DNA of 6,570 bases. Origin: Pyrinomonadaceae bacterium. Lineage in GTDB: Bacteria > Acidobacteriota > Blastocatellia > Pyrinomonadales > Pyrinomonadaceae. Made by a program: the position numbers and the translations under genes. Shown one piece after another: positions 1 through 5,101 of the stretch (the first letter of the stretch is position 1; each line of letters opens with the position of its first letter). The stretch lies in the NCBI GenBank assembly GCA_013812565.1, contig JACCTF010000390.1:1-6570 (forward strand), written 5' to 3'. The notes under the pieces are model-generated. The model searched no databases. It was not told the origin of the DNA and saw only the letters and a program-made list of their open reading frames with translations.

Positions 1-196
1 TCTCAGGCGGATAGATGTGGCTCTGGCAATCTATGCGAAACGCTGACTTGCTCTGATTAGTGAGTGTGTCGGCAGGAGTGTCGGTAGAAGGATATGCCTG
101 CACCCTACCGGCAGGCTTTAAGGCAGGATACGCACTGAACGCAGCCAATCCGGTTGCGGCTAAAAATTTTCGGCGGCTGCAAGAGCTATTCTTCAT
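1..196 (-). CDS. Tat-exported amidohydrolase-2 family protein, N-terminal fragment (gene continues past base 1)
   Basis: Reading the minus strand from the ATG at 196-194 gives 65 codons without a stop before the window ends, so only the N-terminus is present. Residues 7-16 (SRRKFLAATG) form a twin-arginine signal, followed by a hydrophobic stretch to about residue 26. Residues 54-65 read RIDCQSHIYPPE, which matches the first strand of amidohydrolase-2 (ACMSD-like) metalloenzymes, where an HxH motif binds the metal and is followed by a proline. These TIM-barrel enzymes catalyse hydrolysis or non-oxidative decarboxylation. Here the first His is Gln58 (QSH). The start lies 24 bases after the stop of the aldehyde dehydrogenase gene on the same strand, so the two are probably co-transcribed. 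The ribosome site is weak (AAAGAG about 6 bases upstream). The Tat signal suggests a folded, metal-loaded enzyme in the periplasm. The exact reaction cannot be told from this fragment. Confidence 0.78.
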   Translation of the reverse strand, partial: MKNSSCSRRKFLAATGLAAFSAYPALKPAGRVQAYPSTDTPADTLTNQSKSAFRIDCQSHIYPPE

Positions 197-220
197 ACGC
201 TGCTCTTTATCTTATTAGGT

Positions 221-1699
221 TCAGCTCGCGTCTGAGATCTTAAGGACGGCGGACTTGATGTTGAGGTATTCGTCGATGCCTTCGAGACCATTTTCTTTGC
301 CTATCCCGCTATCTTTAAATCCTCCGAACGGCAGTTGCGGCCAGACAATCTGTGTAGTATTGATGCCGACCGTTCCGAAATTCAATTCTTCAATCAAGCG
401 GTGCGCACGCGATAGATTATTGGTAAACGCGTATGCAACGAGACCGTAACTCGTGGAGTTAGCTTCGCTGATGGCTTCTTCTTCAGTCGAGAAAGACGAA
501 AGCGTAAGCAACGGCCCAAAGGTTTCTTCTTGCATCACCCGCATCTCTGGCTTTGCCCCTTCGAGCAGGGTCGGCTCAAAGAAAAAACCCCGGTTCGGGT
601 CCGCCAAATCCACCCTCGACCCTCCCGCCCGCAAACGTGCCCCTTTTGACAGCGCATCGACAAGGTGTGATGTTACACGCGCAAAGGCTGCTTCATTAAT
701 TAATGGCCCGACGTCCGTGTTCGGATCATTGCCATTTGACACTCGTAACTCTTTGATCCTCTTTGTGAGACTTGAAGCCAGCTCATCGGCCACCCCCTCG
801 TCCACGTAAACTCTCTGCGCGCAAACGCAGGTCTGTCCCGCGTGACGAAAACGTGACGCGACGATCGCGTCCGCCGCTGCCTCAATGTCTCCATCTCTAA
901 AGACCAGCACCGGGGCGTGCCCACCCAGTTCTAAAGATATCCGCTTCATGGTCTTGGCCGAACCCCGAAAGAGGCTTTTGCCGACTTCGGTTGAACCCGT
1001 GAATGTGATCTTGCGGACATGCGGGTCGTCAAGCCAGACCTGCACGGCTTCCGCCGCACGGGAGGTGGTCACAAGGTTGAGTACACCCGGAGGAAATCCG
1101 ACTTCCTCCGCCCGGCGTAATAACTCAACAGCAGAGAAGGGTGTTTCAGGGGCTGGCTTAACGACAAGAGTGCAGCCGGTAGCCAAGGAAGGCGCGATTT
1201 TGCGACATAAGGTGTTGAGAGGGTAGTTCCAAGGGGTAATCGCCGCGACTACTCCCAAGGGGCGTTTGACCGTCCACATCTGGATGTCAGTTTGTGGAGA
1301 AGAGAGCGTACGACCAAGGCGGTGCCGGGCTTGCTGAGCATTCCACCGCAGGAAAGCAATACTACTCGCTACCTCTCCAGCCGCCTCGCGTCTAGGTTTG
1401 CCACTTTCGCTGACCAGCAAATCGCGAAAGAATTCGGCATCTCTTTCTAAAAGTTGAGCGAGCTGAAGGATGAAAGATGCACGTACCTCGGCTGGTGTCT
1501 CTGACCATGCTGGAAATGCCGAGGCGGCTGCAACTGAAGCTTCGCGGGCTCGGATGGCATCCCCATCCGAGCATTCGCCGAAAACATCTAACGTGGCCGG
1601 GTCTCTCACCGTAAATTTAAGATCAGAGCGAGCATGAACCCAGGAACCCTGTATGTACAGCGTTCCTGGCAACCGGGCTTTTCTATCCGAATAAGTCAT
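221..1699 (-). CDS. NAD(P)-dependent aldehyde dehydrogenase, succinate-semialdehyde dehydrogenase type
   Basis: This is a full-length (492 aa) class-3-fold aldehyde dehydrogenase that oxidises an aldehyde to its acid with NAD(P)+ in the cytoplasm. Visible motifs in order: TPWNYP with oxyanion-hole Asn158; KPAPETP (181-187) of the cofactor site; FTGSTEVG (233-240), the dinucleotide-binding turn; LELGG with general base Glu257; GQTCVCAQR with catalytic Cys291; EETFGP with Glu392; and PFGGFKDSG near the C-terminus. The GQTCVCA loop and the overall pattern match GabD-type succinate-semialdehyde dehydrogenases best. Related 2-oxoglutarate-semialdehyde, glycolaldehyde or lactaldehyde dehydrogenases cannot be excluded. 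Pro184 sits where a Glu favours NAD in NAD-specific relatives, so NADP use is plausible. The ATG at 1699-1697 gives the expected N-terminus and is preceded by a modest AAGGCGGG ribosome site. No signal peptide is present. Its partner is probably the divergent HpaI-type aldolase, whose reaction releases an aldehyde. Confidence 0.93.
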   Translation of the reverse strand: MTYSDRKARLPGTLYIQGSWVHARSDLKFTVRDPATLDVFGECSDGDAIRAREASVAAASAFPAWSETPAEVRASFILQLAQLLERDAEFFRDLLVSESGKPRREAAGEVASSIAFLRWNAQQARHRLGRTLSSPQTDIQMWTVKRPLGVVAAITPWNYPLNTLCRKIAPSLATGCTLVVKPAPETPFSAVELLRRAEEVGFPPGVLNLVTTSRAAEAVQVWLDDPHVRKITFTGSTEVGKSLFRGSAKTMKRISLELGGHAPVLVFRDGDIEAAADAIVASRFRHAGQTCVCAQRVYVDEGVADELASSLTKRIKELRVSNGNDPNTDVGPLINEAAFARVTSHLVDALSKGARLRAGGSRVDLADPNRGFFFEPTLLEGAKPEMRVMQEETFGPLLTLSSFSTEEEAISEANSTSYGLVAYAFTNNLSRAHRLIEELNFGTVGINTTQIVWPQLPFGGFKDSGIGKENGLEGIDEYLNIKSAVLKISDAS

Positions 1700-1818
1700 G
1701 TTTCCCGCCTTACCGGGGTCGCGTTTTGTGTGGCTCCCGTCTGTTCATTGACGATGGTGACTGTGGCGGCAGTGATTTGAGCGCCGGAAGCCTCCGTGAC
1801 ATTACCGTAAAGTAGCCG

Positions 1819-1830
1819 TGGTAACTACCA
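1819..1830. promoter_or_regulatory. 12-bp palindrome TGGTAACTACCA, candidate GntR/FadR-type operator
   Basis: The two 5-bp arms TGGTA and TACCA are perfect inverse complements around a 2-base centre. The half-sites fit the t-N-GTa / tAC-N-a pattern described for the FadR subfamily of GntR regulators, many of which control sugar-acid and hydroxy-acid catabolism. The spacer is one base longer than the usual 0-1. The location between two divergent catabolic genes suits an operator. No regulator gene is visible in the window, so the assignment is inference from symmetry and position. Confidence 0.4.
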
Positions 1831-1847
1831 ACAAAACTTTTTTGAAA

Positions 1848-1853
1848 TTTATA
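1848..1853 (-). promoter_or_regulatory. Possible -10 element (TATAAA) for the minus-strand unit
   Basis: On the minus strand these bases read TATAAA, preceded by TTTG, in the most A+T-rich part of the divergent region. I found no convincing -35 box at 16-18 bases. A start about 7 bases downstream would put the palindrome at 1819-1830 at about +11 to +22, a position where a bound repressor would block transcription. This is a guess from one hexamer. Confidence 0.2.
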
Positions 1854-2118
1854 CAAACTTTCAATAATCAAGGTGGCGACCGCAAAACGAATATGCTGTG
1901 GAACGGAAAATAAGATCGCTACTGGTATTTGTCAAGATAAATTTCAAATATTCAACTTTACTTTCAAAATAAATATTGGTTTAATTAAGTTTCCTTGTTT
2001 AAGACAGCCGCAGGTTTTAATACCAAGTGGTTTTTTGCTCAGAACGTATTGTTCAAAGAGATATTGGTACCTCACATCTAACCGCTTTAGATACGCAGAT
2101 CACGAGAAGAGACCATAC

Positions 2119-2922
2119 ATGAATGTCAACCGAACAAAGGCTCGCCTTCAAAGTAATGAAACGGTTTTCGGGTGTGCTTTGCAGCAATACCGTTCGACCG
2201 AAATCCCAAGGCTTTTAGCTGCGGTCGGATTCGACTATCTGTTTATAGATTCAGAACACGGTGGGTTCGGTTTAGAGACGGTTCAAGATTTAGTCGTCGC
2301 ATCTAACCAATCTGGCATAACGCCGTTCGTCCGCGTCGGCGAGATGCTTTATTCTCTCGTGACTCGTGTCCTTGATGTTGGCGCACAGGGGATTATCTTT
2401 CCACGCGTCGAAAGCCCAACCCTGTTGGAAGAGGCGATTAGTTGGACCAAATACCCGCCGCTCGGAACCCGTGGGTTCGGCTTTATGGCCCCGCAACTCG
2501 GTTATAAAACTCTGAGCATGCCGGAAATCATCGAGTACCTTAACGCTCAAACAATGATCATCGTGCAATTCGAAACCGGCCTCTCCATAGAAAAGTGTGA
2601 TGAGTTGCTTTCCGTTCCCGGCATTGATGTGGCTATGGTGGGGCCAGCCGATCTATCGATTTCCTTAGGTGTCCCGGGCGAATTCGATCATCCTAAACTG
2701 TTGAAGGCGATCGACACTCTCGTGGAGGCCTGCGGTCGGCACGGAGTTGTTCCCGGTATACATTGCCGTACAGCTAAAATGGCGTTGCCTTGGCTTGGGC
2801 ACGGTATGCGTTTCCTGGGCTGTGGTAGCGAGCATGGAATGTTGTTTGAGAAGGCGAAGGATACGATGGCCGAGGTTCGCGCGGCGGAATCTCAATCAAC
2901 TATGACTCAGAACAGCGGCTGA
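2119..2922 (+). CDS. HpcH/HpaI-family class II pyruvate aldolase (2-keto-3-deoxy acid aldolase)
   Basis: The 267-aa cytoplasmic enzyme belongs to the metal-dependent HpaI family, which cleaves 4-hydroxy-2-oxo acids (for example 4-hydroxy-2-oxoheptanedioate or 2-keto-3-deoxy-L-rhamnonate) into pyruvate plus an aldehyde. Key positions are present: His47 in IDSEHGGF (catalytic base), Arg72 in PFVRV (pyruvate binding), Gln150 and Glu152 in VQFETG, and Asp178 in VGPADLS, with Glu152 and Asp178 as metal ligands. PPLGTRGFG (113-121) is the usual substrate loop. The ATG at 2119 gives the family's normal length and follows a weak purine-rich ribosome site (GAGAAGAG, 2104-2111); the upstream GTG at 1873 would add 82 unrelated residues. 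The product aldehyde could be passed to the divergent dehydrogenase. HpaI plus succinate-semialdehyde dehydrogenase is the end of the homoprotocatechuate pathway, but no other gene of that pathway is here, so a sugar-acid substrate is equally possible. Confidence 0.92.
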   Translation: MNVNRTKARLQSNETVFGCALQQYRSTEIPRLLAAVGFDYLFIDSEHGGFGLETVQDLVVASNQSGITPFVRVGEMLYSLVTRVLDVGAQGIIFPRVESPTLLEEAISWTKYPPLGTRGFGFMAPQLGYKTLSMPEIIEYLNAQTMIIVQFETGLSIEKCDELLSVPGIDVAMVGPADLSISLGVPGEFDHPKLLKAIDTLVEACGRHGVVPGIHCRTAKMALPWLGHGMRFLGCGSEHGMLFEKAKDTMAEVRAAESQSTMTQNSG

Positions 2923-2962
2923 ACTCCCGGATGAATTCGGTTGGCCTTAGTAATTGTTGAAT

Positions 2963-2982
2963 GACCGAATGGGCCTTCGGTC
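2963..2982 (+). other. Hairpin in the aldolase-lyase intergenic region
   Basis: GACCGAA (2963-2969) and TTCGGTC (2976-2982) form a perfect 7-bp stem with a 6-base loop, 40 bases after the aldolase stop. The bases that follow (TGTCTAG) are not a T-run, so it is not a typical intrinsic terminator. It may stabilise the 3' end of the aldolase message or reduce read-through into the next gene. Confidence 0.4.
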
Positions 2983-2995
2983 TGTCTAGAAATAT

Positions 2996-3018
2996 GCAGG
3001 CGAGGAATACCTTCCTGC
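2996..3018 (+). other. Second hairpin in the leader of the lyase gene
   Basis: GCAGG (2996-3000) pairs with CCTGC (3014-3018), and AGG (3003-3005) with CCT (3010-3012) closes an AATA loop. A small unpaired internal loop separates the two stems. It sits between the first hairpin and the ribosome site of the lyase gene. Confidence 0.35.
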
Positions 3019-3061
3019 TAGATAAGAGTACTGAACATTCGATCCGCCGCGTTGTGCTTTC

Positions 3062-3066
3062 AGGAG
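3062..3066 (+). promoter_or_regulatory. Ribosome binding site AGGAG that decides the lyase start
   Basis: AGGAG lies 5 bases before the ATG at 3072. The alternative in-frame ATG at 2961 has no such site, is immediately followed by a hairpin, and would add 37 residues not seen in the family. The start at 3072 gives a protein that begins directly ahead of the conserved GPVVSLNTPF strand. Confidence 0.75.
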
Positions 3067-3071
3067 AGTGG

Positions 3072-3992
3072 ATGGGGCATAAGCAGAAGTACCCATTAGA
3101 GGGGCCTGTTGTCAGTCTTAACACCCCTTTCAACGAAGACAAGCGCATTGATTTAGAGTCGCTGGAGAGATTAATTAACCAGCATCTGCTCGAAGGAGCA
3201 GTTGGATTTCTCGTACCTGCGCAGGCGGCGGAAGTCTATGAGTTGACCCATGCCGAGCGCATAGACCTCATCCGTAGTGTGCGAGAACTCACCAGCGGTC
3301 GCGCTGAATTGATCGCCGGAGCCACATCTTACGACGAGCGGGAAAGCTTTACGATTGCGGAAGAAGCATTACGAGCTGGTTGCGAAGGCGTACTCGTGGA
3401 AATTCCGCTAAAGCATAGAGGCGACCGGCGAGCTGTAGTCAACTTCTTCGAGTCTTTTGCCTCAGTGGGGATGCCAATGCTCATGATCCAGGATTTGGAT
3501 TGGGTTGGCTCCGGTATGGAAGTAGACCTGATAGCTGAACTATTCGATCGGATAGACACATTTCGGTGTCTGAAGGTCGAAGTGTCCCCTGCTGGCCCGA
3601 AATACTCGGCCGTGCTCGAGGCGACAGGGGGGCGACTGCATGTTTCGGGCGGATGGGCTTCTCATCAGATGATTGAAGCATTGGATCGCGGAGTGTCCGT
3701 CTTTATGTCCACGGCGATGACCGGACTCTTTGCGCGGGTGATGAACTGTTACCGTCAAGGTGACCGTGATGCGGCGAAGGATTGGTTTCACCTGATGCTC
3801 CCGGTGCTGGCCTTCACGCGCCAACATCTGGATGTCTCTATACATTTTTACAAGAGACTGTTCCACCGCCGAGGTGTTTTCAACACTCCATATGTCCGCA
3901 AAAGATCATTTCTTTATGACGGCTACTATGAAAGATACGGGGACGAATTAATTTCTTATCTGGACAAAGTTGAAAAGCAATCGTTTGCTTGA
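3072..3992 (+). CDS. Divergent dihydrodipicolinate synthase/N-acetylneuraminate lyase family protein
   Basis: The 306-aa protein has the length and layout of this (beta/alpha)8-barrel family, whose members form a Schiff base between an active-site lysine and a 2-keto acid to make or break a C-C bond or dehydrate a sugar acid. Visible landmarks: GPVVSLNTPFNED (11-23), the first strand; EVYELTHAER (54-63); the Schiff-base lysine Lys168 in CLKVE; and a Gly-rich turn at 193-194 (SGGW). Other hallmarks are changed. The GTTGE loop reads AQAAE (50-54), the tyrosine of the usual YN-x-P strand is Ile139 (MLMIQD), and the PYY segment reads PLKH (112-115). It is therefore unlikely to be the lysine-biosynthesis enzyme DapA. 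A 2-keto-3-deoxy-acid lyase or dehydratase fits the neighbours better. No signal peptide. It follows the aldolase gene by 149 bases and precedes the DUF6807 gene by 38. Confidence 0.85.
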   Translation: MGHKQKYPLEGPVVSLNTPFNEDKRIDLESLERLINQHLLEGAVGFLVPAQAAEVYELTHAERIDLIRSVRELTSGRAELIAGATSYDERESFTIAEEALRAGCEGVLVEIPLKHRGDRRAVVNFFESFASVGMPMLMIQDLDWVGSGMEVDLIAELFDRIDTFRCLKVEVSPAGPKYSAVLEATGGRLHVSGGWASHQMIEALDRGVSVFMSTAMTGLFARVMNCYRQGDRDAAKDWFHLMLPVLAFTRQHLDVSIHFYKRLFHRRGVFNTPYVRKRSFLYDGYYERYGDELISYLDKVEKQSFA

Positions 3993-4019
3993 AGAAGTAT
4001 GCAGTGTCGACTAGCTAAA

Positions 4020-4025
4020 GAGGAG
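4020..4025 (+). promoter_or_regulatory. Ribosome binding site GAGGAG for the DUF6807 gene
   Basis: A strong purine-rich site lies 5 bases before the ATG at 4031. Another ATG at 4027 is in a different frame and too close to the site, so 4031 is the start. With only 38 bases after the lyase stop, this supports translation from a shared message. Confidence 0.7.
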
Positions 4026-4030
4026 TATGT

Positions 4031-5002
4031 ATGACGAAAAGGTTGATCTTGGTATTTGGGTTGCTGATGCTCTGGGGTGGGACAGCACAAGGGCAAGTGT
4101 CTTTCAAAGACAGTCCGAACAGAATTGATATTGAGATAGCCGGCAAACCTTTCACCACTTTCTACTACGATGGTGAGTGGCCGAAACCCTTCCTCCATCC
4201 TCTGCGTGCCAGCTCCGGAATGGTTATCACCCGAGGCTTTCCGCTGGAGAAGATTGAAGGCGAAAGCAATGATCATTTTTGGCACAGGGGCCTTTGGTTC
4301 GCGCATGGGGACATTAACGGAATTGACTTCTGGCGTGAGGCAAGCGGTGATCAGGCGAAGGACGCCAAACTGCCCCTTCCCGTCGGACGAATAATCTCAA
4401 AGTCGCCGCCCAAAACAACGGGCGGGAAGAACGAGGGCACAATCACCGCCGACTTCAACCTGGTTATGGCTGACAAGAAAGTTATCGGCACACTGCGCGA
4501 GCGGTACACCGTTCGCCGCGTCGGTCAGAACAACATCATTGATTTACAAGCAACTATACTGGCCGATCAAGGGGTACCGCTCAAGTTGGGCGACACCGAA
4601 GAAGGACTGCTGGGATTTCGTTTTGCTGATGAATTTCGCCAGGACCGGGGCGCCACGCTTTCTAATTCAGAAGGACTCAAAGGGACCGAAAACATCTGGG
4701 GCAAACGAGCACGATGGGTCGATTACTCTACCACCATTAAGGGAGAGAAGATCGGGGTCGTCATCTTCGACCACCCACAGAATCCTAAACACCCGACCTT
4801 CTGGCACGCCCGCGGGTATGGGTTAAACGCCGCCAACCCTTTCGGAGAACGCGATTTTTATAACGATAAATCACGGGATGGCAGCCTCACCATTCCGGCA
4901 GGTAAGGATATAACATTCCGCTATCGTGTAGTGATACATCCGGGAACCGTTGAGTCTCTCGGCGTGGAGCAACTCTTCACCGCTTTTTCCAAGGGAAACT
5001 AA
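4031..5002 (+). CDS. Sec-exported DUF6807 ('PmoA-like') family protein
   Basis: The 323-aa protein starts with a clear Sec signal: KR, a hydrophobic core (about residues 5-16) and an AQG cleavage site, giving cut after residue 21. The mature part matches the DUF6807 family, labelled 'methane oxygenase PmoA' in some databases. Landmarks: KPFLHPLR (52-59), the most conserved segment DHFWHRGLWFAHG (81-93) with several His, a DHPQNPKHP stretch (247-255), FWHARGYGLNAANPFG (257-272), and a final beta-strand ending YRVVIHPG (298-305). It is a soluble, mostly beta-type protein with no membrane segments beyond the signal, so it is not the particulate methane monooxygenase subunit. No biochemical role is firmly known to me. 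Members commonly sit beside exported Gfo/Idh/MocA oxidoreductases, as here, which suggests periplasmic carbohydrate processing. Confidence 0.88.
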   Translation: MTKRLILVFGLLMLWGGTAQGQVSFKDSPNRIDIEIAGKPFTTFYYDGEWPKPFLHPLRASSGMVITRGFPLEKIEGESNDHFWHRGLWFAHGDINGIDFWREASGDQAKDAKLPLPVGRIISKSPPKTTGGKNEGTITADFNLVMADKKVIGTLRERYTVRRVGQNNIIDLQATILADQGVPLKLGDTEEGLLGFRFADEFRQDRGATLSNSEGLKGTENIWGKRARWVDYSTTIKGEKIGVVIFDHPQNPKHPTFWHARGYGLNAANPFGERDFYNDKSRDGSLTIPAGKDITFRYRVVIHPGTVESLGVEQLFTAFSKGN

Positions 5003-5008
5003 GAGCAC

Positions 5009-5033
5009 CAGTCGTTGCAGGGAGTTGCGACTG
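5009..5033 (+). other. Hairpin between the DUF6807 and oxidoreductase genes
   Basis: CAGTCG (5009-5014) and CGACTG (5028-5033) form a perfect 6-bp stem with a 13-base loop, beginning 6 bases after the DUF6807 stop. The following bases (TTCTAAG) are only slightly T-rich, so termination would be weak at best. It could tune the amount of message reaching the oxidoreductase gene. Confidence 0.3.
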
Positions 5034-5062
5034 TTCTAAGCTCAGCAGTGATATCGGTCTTG

Positions 5063-5075
5063 ACCTAATAAGATA
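5063..5075 (+). repeat. 13-base motif shared by the leaders of both Tat-protein genes
   Basis: ACCTAATAAGATA occurs here, 26 bases before the oxidoreductase start. It also occurs on the minus strand at 220-208, 11 bases before the amidohydrolase start and directly after the dehydrogenase stop. One such match is expected by chance about once in two windows of this size, so only the placement makes it notable. Confidence 0.3.
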
Positions 5076-5101
5076 GGGATCCAAAGAAAGGAATAGAACC
5101 C

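Larger units (their letters stand above)
1700..2118. other. Divergent intergenic region, A+T-rich on its right side
   Basis: These 419 bases separate the minus-strand aldehyde dehydrogenase start from the plus-strand aldolase start and should hold both promoters. Bases 1831-1860 contain 5 G/C in 30 and 1921-1980 contain 13 G/C in 60 (about 22%), far below the flanking genes. The region includes a perfect 12-bp palindrome at 1819-1830 and an inverted repeat TTGAAA/TTTCAA at 1842-1847 and 1859-1864. A reading frame runs from a GTG at 1873 into the aldolase, but its first 82 residues resemble no protein and are read here as non-coding leader. I see no RNA gene. Confidence 0.75.

Noticed and set aside
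453..1226. Plus-strand open frames of 113-118 codons inside the aldehyde dehydrogenase gene
   Set aside because: The minus-strand product carries every catalytic motif of its family; the plus-strand products show no motif and are Ser/Arg/Pro-rich as expected for antisense shadows.
1842..1870. Plus-strand promoter with TTGAAA at 1842-1847 as the -35 box
   Set aside because: At 17 bases spacing the -10 position reads TAATCA, and the better AATAAT is only 15 bases away; neither is convincing.
1860..2056. Repeated TTCAA words in the A+T-rich leader as a repeat array
   Set aside because: The five-base words are irregularly spaced and expected often in A+T-rich DNA; no longer unit is shared.
1873..2118. 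N-terminal extension of the aldolase from the GTG at 1873 (82 extra residues)
   Set aside because: The extension is A+T-rich, rich in Cys, Phe, Lys and Ile, unlike any aldolase N-terminus, and would make the protein much longer than the family. The ATG at 2119 gives the normal length.
2961..3071. Upstream ATG start for the lyase at 2961 (37 extra residues)
   Set aside because: It has no ribosome site, two hairpins lie within the extension, and AGGAG five bases before the ATG at 3072 gives the family's normal N-terminus.
3072..3992. Lysine-biosynthesis dihydrodipicolinate synthase (DapA)
   Set aside because: The Thr-Thr and Tyr catalytic positions and the PYY segment are all changed, and the neighbours are catabolic rather than lysine genes.
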